NCBI GenBank assembly: GCA_019096195.1
Contig: JAGTXK010000073.1
Span: forward strand, 930,001-994,000
Length of the DNA: 64,000 bases
Source of the DNA: Boletus sp. NGJ
Lineage: Eukaryota > Basidiomycota > Agaricomycetes > Boletales > Boletaceae
Direction of reading: 5' to 3'
Position 1 is the first letter of the stretch. Each line of letters begins with the position of its first letter. The position numbers were made by a program, and so were the translations under genes. Shown piece after piece: positions 24,873 to 37,401 of this stretch. Under the pieces are notes generated by a model. That model was not told the origin of the DNA. It was given only the letters and a program-made list of their open reading frames with translations, and made no database searches.

Positions 24873-25840
24873 TTAACCATTCGGACTCTGATCCTGATTC
24901 GTCTGTAGCCGAGACCTTTGCCCATCCGTCGTCGTCGACTCGGTCGATTCCCCCGGACGCACCCCGTTTCCCGACACCGCGCCGGAGGGTGGTGCCTGGG
25001 GCCCATCCGTGCCGCGCCAGTTAACAACAGCCTGGTGTCGCGAGCGCATGTCTTCATAAAAGTCCATCGCTTCGTTCATCTTGTTGGCCTGCGACTGCTT
25101 GTCATCGAGCCAGCGCTGGAGAAGTTTGGCATTGTCCCTTGTCAGGATCTGGTTACGCTCCTCGATCTGACCAAGCTCGAGCTGAAGTGTGTTGATCTCA
25201 TCGTGAAGGACCTATCAAAGTGACATGGCGGATCGCGTTGAAGACGATAAATCAGGGGCTTACTTGTGCTGTGCGATCCTTCTCCGTCATCAGCTCATTG
25301 TGTTGGTCGACCTTTCTCCGTAGACGGTCGATTTCCTCTCGTGCTTTGCGGAGGTTTTCTGATTCGATGCGAGAAAGCTCCTCTTTTTCGCGGAGAGTCT
25401 CGTTCATTGCGAGAAGGCGCTGGGCATTTTGGCCTTGTGTCTTGTACACCGAGGCGAGTTCGTCCCGGAGGGAAGATATCTGAGACTCGAGGGATGCCAT
25501 GTAAGCTGCGCGCACGGGGTTCCTACACGGAGAGGACGTGGGTGAGTGAAGGGTGTGAGTAAGGGATGACTTACTCTTCGCCAGCCGCGGTGCCGGGTAT
25601 GTATACTGTTGAGCTAGATGGATTGGCGCGGACTGAGCCCACAGCCTTGAGGAGGGATGCATTGCGCTCTTTGAGGAGCTTGGTCTGCTGAGCTAGTCTG
25701 CGGTCTGCTGGGATGAGTGTGAGACTAGGAAGAGAAATAGAGTACGGACACTGTTCAATGATGGATGCGAACGCGTTCTGCTTGCCATTGCGTTCTGCGA
25801 GACGGAGGCGTATCTGTTCTTGCCAGGCGGGCTCTGCCAT
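24873..25840 (-). CDS. ATG16: Autophagy protein 16
   Basis: Atg16 dimerises and holds the Atg12-Atg5 conjugate at the phagophore, where the complex directs Atg8 lipidation. The N-terminus MAEPAWQEQIRLRLAERN fits the Atg5-binding helix. A long coiled coil follows (SLESQISSLRDELASVYKT, then SRIESENLRKAREEIDRL), and the late block LQLELGQIEERNQIL with NAKLLQRWLDDK is the conserved Atg16 signature. No WD40 domain is present, as usual in fungi. The tail is Ser/Thr/Gln-rich and ends NQDQSPNG. Three or four short introns. Divergent from VAC8. Confidence 0.85.
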
Positions 25841-25975
25841 CGTTTGGAGGACGAGCAACTTAATTAGGGTTAGGGTTAGCATACGGTGTACATCGGTAAC
25901 TTGCGAGTAATATTCCCACGGTGTGCACCCGTTTCGACTTTGGACTCGTCCAAGCTTATTCCCTCTCCTTCAACC
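25841..25975. promoter_or_regulatory. ATG16/VAC8 divergent promoter
   Basis: 135 bp between the two start codons. It contains the TTAGGG repeat at 25864-25879. Both products act at the vacuole or in autophagy, so co-regulation is plausible but not shown. Confidence 0.5.
25864..25879 (+). promoter_or_regulatory. Telomere-like TTAGGG box
   Basis: TTAGGGTTAGGGTTAG, 2.7 copies of the telomere unit, lies 24 bp upstream of the ATG16 start codon and about 97 bp upstream of VAC8. Tbf1-type telobox proteins bind such repeats in fungal promoters. Too short and internal to be a telomere. Confidence 0.5.
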
Positions 25976-28340
25976 ATGGGTGTCGTGAACAGCTGCTGCG
26001 AGTCCTGCTGTGCGTGTCTCATCCATATCTCCCGTCGTTCCTATCTGACCAAATCCCCACCAAGTCCGTTCACGTAGATCTCAGCAATACGAACCCCTTC
26101 TTTTGGAAAACGAACGTGAAGCAGTCGCCGACCTCCTCCAGTATCTCGAGAGTATGCTCCCCGTCCATGAACATCGTCCCCCACTTTCTAAATCACATCC
26201 TCCCAGACCGCACGACCACCAATTTCTTCCAGGGATCTCCCCTCACCGCTCTCACAACTCTCTCTTTCTCCGACAATGTCGACCTCCAACGTAGTGCCGC
26301 ACTCGCATTTGCCGAAATAACAGAGAAGGAAGTCCGTCCCGTCGGTCGCGACACGCTCGATCCTATTCTCTTTCTTCTCTCCAGTCAAGACACCGAGGTT
26401 CAACGTGCAGCCAGCGCCGCTCTCGGTAATTTGGCAGTAAACAGTATGTTCCGCTCGTGTATCTTGCGCCCAACCCATGTGGATCATTCCCCTTCAGCCG
26501 ACAACAAGCTCCTCATTGTCAAACTTGGCGGCCTCGAACCCCTCATTAGACAGATGCTCAGTCCAAACGTAGAGGTTCAATGCAACGCCGTCGGCTGCGT
26601 AACAAATCTTGCAACACATGGTATGTATATGCGCCCTCACAATTTGTCTTTGATGGGCAATCTCACTCCCAACCCTCATTCCCCTCCACGTGCAGACGAC
26701 AACAAGACAAAGATTGCAAAGTCCGGCGCCCTCGTCCCACTCACTCGCCTTGCACGTTCCAAAGATATGAGAGTTCAGCGCAATGCCACCGGTGCTCTCC
26801 TCAACATGACGCATTCCGGTGCGTGATCTAATCCGACAACAAGTCTAGCACCCGGCAATGCTAAGGTTTCTCGTGCAGACGAGAACCGACAGCAACTCGT
26901 CAACGCAGGTGCTATCCCTGTATTGGTCAGTCTTTTAAACTCGATGGACACGGACGTACAATATTACTGCACTACGGCACTCAGCAATATCGCCGTCGAT
27001 GGCGTGAACCGCAAGAAACTTGCCCAAACTGAGCCTAAATTGGTCACCAGTCTTGTTGCACTTATGGATAGTCCCTCTCTCAAGGTGCAATGCCAAGCTG
27101 CCTTGGCACTCCGGAATCTTGCTAGCGATGGTAATTGCACATCTTGCACATCCATGCGGCCACTGATTCTTGGGAACCATCATCGCAGAGAAATACCAGC
27201 TGGAGATCGTAAAAGCCGATGGTCTCAATTCCCTTTTACGCCTTCTGCAATCAACTTACCTTCCCCTCATTCTGTCGTCTGCTGCCTGTGTCCGCAATGT
27301 CTCGATCCATCCACAGAACGAGTCACCGATCATTGAATCTGGTTTTCTTCAACCTTTGATCAACCTCCTTTCGTTCAAAGACAATGAAGAAGTCCAATGT
27401 CACGCCATCTCTACGCTTCGTAACCTTGCTGCTAGTTCAGAGAAGAACAAGTTGGCAATTGTCAAGGCTGGGGCTGTACAATCTATCAAGGAACTCGTTC
27501 TTGAAGTACCGATGAACGTACAGAGCGAGATGACGGCGTGCGTTGCTGTTTTGGCCTTGAGCGGTAGGCGGTGCCTCGACGACGGGACGATAAAAGTTGA
27601 CTTTTTTGTAGATGAACTCAAGGGTCAACTTTTGGAGATGGGCATCTGCGAAGTCCTCATTCCTCTCACGAATTCTCCCAGCTCCGAGGTACAGGGTAAC
27701 AGCGCTGCGGCCCTTGGGAATCTGTCCTCGAAGGGTATGTCCATCATACACTATTATACTATGTTTTATGACTTTTTTTTTTCAGACGGGCGGACGGCTA
27801 CGGACGACTACTCGGCATTTAACGACGTCTGGGACAAACCTGATGGCGGAATGCATCGATACCTTTACAACTTCCTGACAAGCCCAGACGCGACGTTCCA
27901 ACACATTGCTGTATGGACAATTGTGCAGCTGTTAGAGTCAGGAGGTATTGCATTAGTTGTTTTCGGATTATGTTGACTGATCATTCTCTCTAGATCCGCA
28001 ATTGATTAGCAACATACGGAATTCTGGTCTGTTGAACCCTCCCATCCGCCAACTTGCATCGTCACGGACGCCAACACCCACGTCCTCTATCGGTACCCCT
28101 CGCTCACATCATTCTGCTTCACAATCGTACGCCGACACGGAGGTAGGCGAGGGGCAGGGGGAGATACAGTTGCTGGCGAGGCGTATCCTCGAGTTTGTAG
28201 ACGGTGACATCGATGGTGGTCTACCACGAAGCGCAGCCGGTTCGCACATCGGCGGGTCTTCACTAGGGAGCTCGAACGGCAGGGAGCATGAAGAGCTCAG
28301 GAGAAGCGTGCGAGAAGCATTCTCCGGATCGCACCACTGA
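25976..28340 (+). CDS. VAC8: Vacuolar armadillo-repeat protein Vac8
   Basis: A lipid-anchored vacuole membrane adaptor in vacuole inheritance, nucleus-vacuole junctions and selective autophagy. The start [12 protein letters not shown] gives Gly2 for myristoylation and four Cys for palmitoylation. Armadillo repeats follow from [123 protein letters not shown] and later repeats. The Arm blocks match yeast Vac8 nearly residue for residue. The C-terminal tail is Ser/Gly-rich and ends REAFSGSHH. At least ten introns, most at repeat boundaries. Confidence 0.94.
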
Positions 28341-29149
28341 AGGATATTCGGAACCCGTTGGTGGGTTAGGAGCCTGATTCCCCGTTTCCTCGTATGTTGG
28401 GCCAGCCTGTTGTTATATATTTTATGGTGTTTGCTCGGGTAGTTTTCTTGATATTAATTAGGACCTTTTTTCTCCAAGTTACATGTCAATTGTTGTCGAT
28501 CTCCATAGGCAGAAGCGAGACAATGGAAAGTGGACAATGGTAGTCGTCGTCGAGCGTTTAAATAAGAGGAGGTAACACTCCCTTTCATCCGCTCCGTCGG
28601 ACGGCCAGTTGGACCCCGCTGCCTCGTGCCCTCCCTCGCCGCGTGCCCTCCGCTCACTTGGCATTCCTTCTTTGACCACCATCCCCCAAGCCGCGCTTGA
28701 GGACATTGCCCTGCTCGTCCTAGATAAGCATCTCAGTGCGTTTTCTCCCTCCTTGTCTCTCGCTATCATCCCCCGTCCTCGAAACGAGCTCGCGACTCGT
28801 CCTCTCGGTTTCATTTCTGTGTTCACACCAGGCCAACAGCCTCACTGTTCCCTGTTATTTCTGTGCCATCCTATCCTCCCGTGATACTAATCTTGGTCCC
28901 AGGAGTCGTAGACGACTTCTTTTTGTCCGCTATTAGACGATCGTGGACCAAGGCTACGCCCGGGTAACTTCCATTAATCGGGTTTCGTTGACCGGACCCT
29001 ACGAACCACAGTCACTTCTTTTCGGATTCTCAACCTCATTCTTCTCCTGCACTCCTCCCCCTGTCTTTCCGGCCCTTTGGCAACTGCACTAGTCAGCTCG
29101 ATCAAACGCCTTTCACCACATTGCTCGTAAAAGTTACGCTGTAGAAACG
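28341..29149. other. Intergenic, upstream of GH16 gene
   Basis: About 810 bp with no convincing gene. A TATA-like TTTAAATA lies near 28557. A short frame at 28609-28884 is Pro/Leu-rich and shows no family match. Most of the stretch is probably promoter and leader of the GH16 gene. Confidence 0.5.
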
Positions 29150-30631
29150 ATGCGTGTCTCCGTGTTTCTCGCTCTTACGCTCTCCTCCGCTTTCGCCCTC
29201 TTTCCATCACCCACAGCTGCCCGCAACTCCTTCTTATCTCATGCCCACAAGGTTGCCATTAAGCACAGTTCCGGTTTGGCCCGCGATCTTCGTATAGCTT
29301 TCGGCAGTGTCCTCGTCGCGCAGCCGGGTTCTCCGCCGACGCAGAACGTGTTTTGTATTTCAAGCGGTGGCGGTGGCGTCGTCGTGTCCAGCGGAAACTC
29401 TTCCTCTCTGAGCGCCACCTCGACAGCAAGCAGTTCTCAACCCACCAGTACTTCTGTCGCATCTTCACCTTGGCGCCCAATAGCTACGTATTCAGGCTCC
29501 ACTTTCTTCAATGGCTGGACCTTTTTCACCGCCGCCGATCCGACCAACGGAAACGTCCAATACGTAGATCAAGGCATAGCTCAAAGTGCTGGACTCATCG
29601 AAATCAATAACGCTGGGAATGCGGTGATGAGGGTGGAGACGACACCTACCGTGCAGACTAATAGACAGAGCGTGAGGATTACCACGAATTTGACGTTCAC
29701 GGAGGGATTGGTGATTCTTGATGCCGTGCATATGCCCACGGGGTGTGGGACGTGGCCTGGTGGATACCACTTCTTTTGCTTCATAATTGGCTTTGGAACT
29801 AACATTCGACTGTCTATCACAGCGTTCTGGACGAACGGACCCAACTGGCCTAATGATGGCGAAATTGATATTGTAGAAGGTGTCAATAACTACACGGACA
29901 ACCAAGCTACGATCCACACCGGTGTCGGATGCAGCATCGCTACCTCAAATACGACTCTGCTAGACATCACAGGCACTGTTGTAGGAGGGACCGATTGTTC
30001 TGCTGTGCAGTCAAACAATACAGGATGTGGCATGCGCTCTTCTAGCAACACTAGCTTTGGTAGTGGCTTCAACTCGGTTGGGGGTGGTGTTTATGCTAGT
30101 GAGTGGGTTGCACACTCCTAGTAAGGTGATGCTAATAATGACTCCGGGACAGTGTATTGGGATAACAGCGTGGGGATTAAAGTATGGTTTTTTCAAAGGG
30201 GTTCAATACCCAACGATATCACAGCTGGCGCACCACAACCGCAAAACTGGCCCACCCCCATGGCATTTTGGGCCAATTCAAGTCTTTGCAATATCTCCAA
30301 TATGTTCCTGGACCACAGCGCGATATTTGATACTACGCTTTGGTATGTGTATCATCTTCTTTCGGAGAAAGGGATATCGTGACGAACGGCACACAAGCGG
30401 TGATTGGGCCGGAGGTGTCTGGAGTGGCACTGGTGTATCCGGACAATCAGTCAGTTGTCAGCAGCAAACTGGATTTGCGACATGCGCGCAGTTCGTACAG
30501 GCGAGCGGCGCATCATTCAACGAAGCTTGTGAGTCATCTGCCGTGGTTTGTATTCCAGCACTCAGCAGATTACTGGGACAGACTGGGAAGTATCAAGCGT
30601 CAAGATATACCAAGATACCTCTTCCTCATGA
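29150..30631 (+). CDS. Secreted GH16 beta-glucanase
   Basis: Cleaves beta-1,3(4)-glucan outside the cell, for wall remodelling or nutrition. A signal peptide (MRVSVFLALTLSSAFALF) is followed by a Ser/Thr-rich stretch, then the GH16 jelly roll: FNGWTFFTAADPTNGNVQY, a spliced join to AFWTNGPNWPNDGEIDIVEG. The ExDxxE catalytic motif at 29861-29878 holds the nucleophile and acid/base Glu. Later blocks are CGMRSSSNTSFGSGFN, GGVYAMYWDN and CGDWAGGVWS. The last exon must use an acceptor after GGGACAG to read YWEVSSVKIYQDTSSS, the usual GH16 end. Resembles basidiomycete laminarinases; exact subfamily not assigned. Confidence 0.9.
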
Positions 30632-30882
30632 TCGTGAAATGTTCCTCTAGATAGTCATGCACCATTAGAAGATCACGCTCGTCGAACACCGTACATCTTA
30701 AATGTATTATGTAGTATTATTCAAGGTATTATTTAGACATTCCGCTCTCTAGCCAGCAAGCGATTAGCATTTTGTTTCACACCGGTGTTTCAGACCTACA
30801 ACTCAACATCGCTGGAAGGTGCTATCCAAGCAGTCACGTGTACAAGATACACTGCTGTAGGTTGACTAGGTCACATTCCAAT

Positions 30883-33800
30883 TTACGATCTCCCACCCTT
30901 CTTCTTCTTGTTCACCACTTTGAACCCCCACTCCTGTTGTACGGGCTTCGGTTGTGTCTTCACCACATCAGCAATGGACACTGGTTTACTGCTCGGACCT
31001 GAAGCACCCACGGTCCCGCGTCGAGTTGCGGCATCGGCCTTTCGCTTGTTAACGTATTCTGACGCAAAACGACGGCCGTCGAGAGTCGTACTATTTGCAT
31101 AGATGAGATCAGAGATGATCTCGATAGTCGACTGATCAGGGTCAAGAGGGAAAGATAGCAGCATTGACATTATTTCTTCCACTGGGTTGATCGAGACATC
31201 AGACGTCACGCGTCAGCAAATATGGTTCGCGATCCACTTACAATTGACTGAGCTATTCAATCCTTTCAGTGACTCACCCAGCCACTTCAAAAAGTCATGC
31301 GATGGTGTAATGGGGAAATCCTCAACGCGTGGGGTTGCCAATTTCGCGCTTGTAGCCACTGCCTGACGTGTTGCCGTACCATTGGGGCGTAGTGCTGTTG
31401 TCGGTGTAGGGTTGTTTGAAGAGGTGTTCATGGCTGGGCGAGGGGTATTCGTTGCAGGAGGGGTGGGTTTGCCGTTAGCACCCACGGTCGTCCAAGAGCC
31501 GCCCGTGGCTTGGGCGCTAGGTACGACCTACGAAGCATGAGCAGCCTTTCCAAGGTAATAAGACTATCGGTATACCTTAATAGTGGTCTCTGCGTACGCC
31601 CGACGCGCAGCTGCAGACGCCATGCTCTCTTTCACGGCTAGCTTCTTCTTCCTCTCTTCTTCCTCCTGAATCTCCTTCATGGTCTTCTTGGCTGTGGGTG
31701 CAGGGGTCGCGTTCGTCCATACTGGGGCTGCGGGCATCACGGATGTAGAGTTAACTGTCGACGTCTCCTTGGGTGGCACCAGATTTCGAGCACCCGCTTG
31801 TGATGTAGGCAAACCCCAGGAGGATGTAAATGGTTGACTCTCCTCGGCAACGGAATTGCTGCTAGCGGTAGCACTTGCACGGATGAGGCGCTCACGCTCC
31901 TTCTCAACAGCCTTGCGTACTTCAACTTTCCTTACTTCCGCTTCTTGAATCTCCCTCAAACTCATCGTCGCGCCAGTACCCTTCTGTTTCTTGGAGTCAT
32001 CTTCAACAGCCCAGACAGGCTTTGGTTGAGTACCCGGAAGCGCAGGAGCAGGGGGGTGATCTCTGACTGCAGTTGGAGTGAACGAAGGTGCAACCTTGGA
32101 TGCAGGAGCTAGAACATCGCGCGCTGTCGACTTGCGCCTTGCCTTCTGTGTTGTTGAGCCATGTGTGCCTGGGGTAGAGGTGATTGCCGGCGTGACAGAC
32201 TGAGAAGCTATAGTTGTTACACTGACTGACACAGCGTTTGTTGACTCGGTCTGTGCCGGTTCCATGTTGGGTGGAAAAGGAACGGCATCCTCCATGGGAG
32301 AAACAATAATATCATCTGCTCCCTCCTCTTCCTGTTGTTGCAGTTTGTTATGTTGTCCAAGGTTACTAATGGTGAGACTGTTCGGGCCGGGCATTTCCCT
32401 CCAAGTGTCGTCTACGACTGGCAATGAGGCCACCAACCACGGCGAAGGGTCAACTGGTTGCGCTGGTTGTGTTATCCATTCTGATGCCTGGGGTCGAGCG
32501 GGTGGTGCGACGGGTGAAGGAGCGGTAGGAGGTTCAAAGGGCCTGTTACGTGTAGCCCACGGCGAGGGACTATTGGGCTGTACTGCAGAAGTTGGCGTCT
32601 GAGTGACATTGGGAGCTTCCGAGGTCTGTGGTCCTAGATCCCCGAATGGTGAAACGGACTGGCGGTGTTGTGACGCCGCATAAGGCATAGAAGGAGACTG
32701 CGCCAACTGTGTGAGTGCGCCAAACTGGGAGCCGAGACCGTTCACCATGTTGTTGTTGAACGACATCCCATTAACATCAGATGGCTGACGTGCAACTGGG
32801 GAGTCATGATGATTGCCGAGACCCCCCATACCGTTGTAGGTCGTGTCGCCGAAATGCTCCTGATTAATGCTGTGGATGTGGTTGACAGGTAAGGGGTTCC
32901 CCATCACGCCAGATCCTATGCCATTGAACCCACTGGAATATGGATGTTGTTCATTGTCATTGAAACCCTGGCTGATTTGCCCTGGGCCAGTTGACCAAGG
33001 AGAACTATCGCCACCTCCACTGTAAGCATTGAACGTGTCAATGGTGGGCACCTGTCCTAATGCTGCTCGGTCTCCAAAGGTACGACCTCCAAAGCTGGGA
33101 TCACTGGAGTACACGTTGCTTCCTGCTTTACCACCATATGCAGATGGATCCGGAGAGCCATTTCCGAACCTACCCCCACCAAGGGACGATGAAGATGATT
33201 CGATAGGAGAGGAACTCATGTATGAATCTAAGGTAGTCCGTAAGGTCCTGGTTGGAATGGGCTGGTATCCATTAAACATCTTTTGTTCGTGGACTGGAGA
33301 GTAGCTCTTCGGGGACTCCGCGTGAATAGCAAGGCCCGGTGGCCCATCGGGGATCTGGGAGAGGAAGATCTTGCCTCCGGCTGCGCGCCTTTCGAGTATT
33401 CCGACAGCAATCCAATCCGCGTCGATGTGAGTACGCTTCATGAGTAGGTCAGGGGTAAAGTAGCCTTCATCAAACCATTTCTGCATGAGATCAGCTCGGA
33501 ACGGACCTACATTTTATTGAATCGATCACGATACAATTACTTGACCTCAAAGTATACTCACCTTGCACCTGACCTTGAGGGTCTAAATATGACCATTCAA
33601 TACTTGCAGGGTCATTCAAACCAGGAGGAGGGCCAGACGGGAGAGAATTAATCGTGGGCAGAGCCCGTGAGTTTGAATTAGGTTGATTCTGCGCGTCCAA
33701 ACTCATACTTGCCATGCTCTGGCCAACTGATTCGAACCCCGAGCAAGAGACTTGGCTGTCCGGCGTCGCGTCTGGAGATACATCGGGACCGAGAGAAGAG

Positions 33801-34748
33801 GATTGATCTACGACGGCGGCCGAATTGCTATCGTGAGTGTTGGCTGAGTGATGTCCTATGGTTTCCTCCTCTTCCTTGATTTCTGAACGCCGAGCATCCT
33901 CTTCCTTCCCATCTCGTGCCACCATACCGCCACCAGTTCCAGTAACACCCGCAGAAGGCCGTTTCCTCGACCAAGAATCACCACTGTTGAGAACTCCATC
34001 AAAACTAGAGCCAAAAGCCCCCATCCTATTGCGAGGTGAAGGAAGCGCGTCTCGAGGCGATGTTAATGTAGCACCTTGTGTATTTGAAAGAGATAGTTTA
34101 CGAGGCAACGCAAGTGGAGGTTGATCTTGGCAGAATAAAAGTCAGCAATAGAAGAGTAACGGCTTGCTCGGGTTCACCTGTGCTGTCTCTCCTCCTTCCC
34201 AGAAAAGGGCCGTAACGCATGTTATTATTTGTTGCAGAGTTTGGATGGCTCAACCGTTGTCTATCGGTCGGTGAAGATAACGTGTTCATTAAATCCGTTG
34301 ACTGTCGCCGACGAAGTTCAGAATTGAGAGGCCCAGCGAAAAGCTATATGCGTCGTGTGAGTGAACGAGTCATAAGAACGACGATGCAGGAACATTGTTT
34401 GACCTTCTTTTCTGCCTCGCTCATTTCACGGAGACTGGCTGGTTCGTTACCGATGTCACGGACGATGCCCTCCCAGCGTTCCACTTCGAGATTAAGACCA
34501 CCCCTTCCGCCGCCCTCTTTATAGATTCTAAGCATTTCGTCTTTAATATACCTGAATGGGCGAGATTCGTCCCGCTTGTCGAGTTCCTGGGCGACCGGAG
34601 TGACGAGGGCAGAATAGGTAGATGTGCCAGGCTGCTGAGTGGCGGACGCTGGCTGTAGTGGAGGAGAGGGTTGGGGCTGGTGGCGAGCAGGCGTTTGGGG
34701 CTTTGCACGCATCCACTCCGGACCAAAGTGCATAGTTGTAATAGCCAT
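30883..34748 (-). CDS. GYF-domain protein, GIGYF/Smy2-like
   Basis: A translational and mRNA-decay adaptor. The start MAITTMHFGPEWMRAK resembles the FGPEWLR block of animal GIGYF. Residues 67-73 (YIKDEML) match the 4EHP-binding YGREEML of GIGYF2. The GYF domain follows a Ser-rich region: EWSYLDPQGQVQG, then PFRADLMQKWFDEGYFTPDL. It binds proline-rich PPG-type ligands in known cases. The long middle is Gln/Pro/Ser/Thr-rich. A Lys/Glu-rich helix (MSLREIQEAEVRKVEVRKA, and MKEIQEEEERKKKLAVKE) precedes a conserved end (HDFLKWLGESLKGLNSSVN, EEIMSMLLSFPLDPDQS) and the basic tail KKKKGGRS. About six introns. Confidence 0.85.
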
Positions 34749-34868
34749 TTTGCGGGATTGTAAAGACGATTGGCTCGTTGTAGGATTAAAGAACGGTTTT
34801 TGTGGAAAACTCGCGTTTAATTACACTATCCCATACATCCCTTGCTCGATTTAGGGCAGGCGATCCCA

Positions 34869-37270
34869 TCACTCTGCACCAATCCTCCATCGATGCACCG
34901 GCAGCCCTGTCACCTCGTCCGTCAACATCTCTCCCACACGAGCAAATAACTCACCTTGCAGCTTCCGCGCCGTCGGGATAATATATCCAACTAGAAACAC
35001 CACCCCGAAAGCCATGCAAATCCCCGAGATATAATAGTACCCGTCCTGCTCGGTCACACATTCTCCATTGATGTCCGCACACCGCTCCTTGCCTCGCTCC
35101 GACACACATTCAGCAGCTGGTCCGCACGTCAGCCTCTCCCACTGTGTTGCGATGCATCCGTCATACCTTTCACGAGTAGCTCCGTGTCTGCATCCTTGAC
35201 CCTACAGTATGCCTCACTAAAGTAATCCACACCTTGGGAACGGTCAGCTGGGAGCTATCTATGGTGGTGGACCCACCTTTCAGAACAAAATACTTTGGCC
35301 AAGTACCTCCCAGGTTCGTGAACGTATTGAGTAGCTGTACAGTTCTAAACTCGTGTGGAAACTGTGGAAAATCGTAATACGCACCGTCATGTAGGTCCCA
35401 CCAATCAAAGGGTCGGAGATCCTCGTGTGGAAGGCCGAGATGCCTACGAATTGGATGGTACTAATAAATTGATAAGAAAAAAAAAGAACTTTGCATGATG
35501 AAGAGACACTCACGATGCAAACCCCTGCAGAACGGTGTGTATCACCAGGTATGTGAAGAACCCATAGGATAGCGGTGGTGTTGGAAAAGAATAAACAATG
35601 AACGTGGATATCAAGGCAAAAACTAGCCGTGGCCAAAATGCCCATATCCAGGGGCGTAATGGCTTTTCGCCACTTGACCATTTAGCGGCGAGCCAGCCAC
35701 CAAGGATTTGAAACGGGAAGTCTATGAGCACCACGATGGCAAGATCTTCACGACCCAATCCCTTTTCGATCATCTTCAGACTTGTGATCGACTCATTAGC
35801 TTGGAAGCCAACTTTGGCGAAGCAATGCATGAGGATGAGGGCTTGTACATCTGCAAGGATGGCATAAGGGATGTCGGTCTCATGAAAAAATAAAAAATAA
35901 AAAAAAATAAAAAAAATAACCCACGTTTTAACTTGCAAATGTCCCAGATGGTCTTATAAACAGCGGAGACGGTCATAACGGAATCATCAAGCGACTCGGG
36001 CCCCTGCAATGAGGTGAAAAACCCGATACACAGCTATCTGCAAGCGCACACACCTCCTTCTCGAAGAAGATGAGCCAGAAAGTGACGCAAAAACACAGAA
36101 TGCTGCAGAACTGTAGGTACGCGCTCATGGTCAAAGGTGGCATTCCCCATTTTTGACTGGGAGGGACGTGAGCGGACACCACACCAGAGAAACTTGACGT
36201 ACGAAAATGCCTCGCTGTTGAGGGCGAGGAATACTGTGAAAGATGCAAAAAAACCTGTATTTAAACCGATTGTCTGGCAGGTAGATGCGAAAGATAGGTT
36301 TTCTTGAGATAAAAGAGTCAAAGCCCAGCCGTCTACAGCAATGTCTATCACAGAGGGACGTATTAACCAACTGGTCGCGAGGAGAAAAGATACATACCTT
36401 GTGTTGCGGAGAACAAGACAAGGGAGGTAAATACAAACGTGAGTTCGTATACGTTATCTGCCGGCTGACAAGGTTCAGTTTCAAACAAAACAAAACAGAA
36501 GTGATGAACGAACATGCTCGAATAACCTCTCTGCGTTTCTCGAAATATAGAGCATCATGGAACCGATTATGAGCTGCATTGGAATGATCCATGATTTGCG
36601 CCGACCGACGGAAGGAAAGAAGGTAGAATCGACGATGGGCGACCATAACAACTTGAGAGAATACGGATAATTGGAGAGAGCAAATACTCCGAGCTGGGAA
36701 TAAGATAGATGTTCTCGTAGAATGAACGGTACGGAGCCTCGAATACCGAGGAGTTAGATGATGGATTGAGAGAGAAAAGTGTGCATACCGAGGGCAAGGC
36801 CCAACTACGAGTATCGGGATTAGCGTGGCTTCGCCAGAGACGCGCGTTACTCACCGGAACTCCTTGAATGAGGTCTGAGAGGTGTGAGCTACAGAAGCGA
36901 GATGATGGAAAGGAGTAAACGGACAAAGAACGATGAGCAATGTCATTGCTTTTCTGTCTCTAACGGAAAGGGTCTTGGATTTTTTCTGGACAGCGCCGAA
37001 GGACACATCATCATCGTGTGTCGAGTCGTGCTCTTGGGACAAGAGTGAGAGCTGCACCTCGTCGCGTTCGCCTGCATCCGAGGCTCTTCTTGAGTGCCGT
37101 GCCATGGTCGGGGCACGCGGGGAAATGTGGATGCTATCCAAAGACGACGCGATCGGTTTCTTGCGCTGAGTGTGCATGTCTGTCTGGTCTTCCACGTTAA
37201 GATTGGGCCGGTGGCGTAGGCTGGGGAGATGAGGCTTCGCGGGTGACTCTTGACGACGGAGAGTTGACAT
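34869..37270 (-). CDS. Acetyl-CoA transporter, SLC33A1/AT-1 family
   Basis: A multi-pass membrane protein of the MFS fold; animal AT-1 moves acetyl-CoA into the ER. After a basic, Ser-rich cytosolic N-terminus (start MSTLRRQES) the conserved blocks are DRKAMTLLIVL, ATQDIAVDGWALTLLS, NTGFFASFTVFLALNSEAF, KVGFQANESITSLKMIEKGL, GREDLAIVVLIDFPFQILGGW, RISDPLIGGTYMTLLNTF and NLGGTWPKYF. A lumenal Cys-rich loop (ERCADINGECVTEQDGYY) leads to the last helix and ends HRWRIGAE. The family match is strong. Around ten introns, one very A/T-rich. Substrate is inferred from animal relatives. Confidence 0.83.
35885..35919. repeat. A-rich low-complexity tract in intron
   Basis: Runs of A broken by single T on the plus strand. 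On the minus strand it is a T-rich tract between donor and acceptor of one intron in the acetyl-CoA transporter gene, so it may act as an extended polypyrimidine tract. Confidence 0.7.
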
Positions 37271-37401
37271 GCCTGTACCAACAAAGAGTATGGATGTTGA
37301 CCTGCAAGTTTGATGTCTGTCTACTACTTGCCAGTTTGGTCGACGTGTCACTCATCCACATACAACGATGAACCCGTATAATAAGACATCCCGTATCAAT
37401 A

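Noticed and set aside
25864-25879. Telomere or ancient chromosome end
   Set aside because: Only 2.7 repeat units, inside a promoter between two intact genes.
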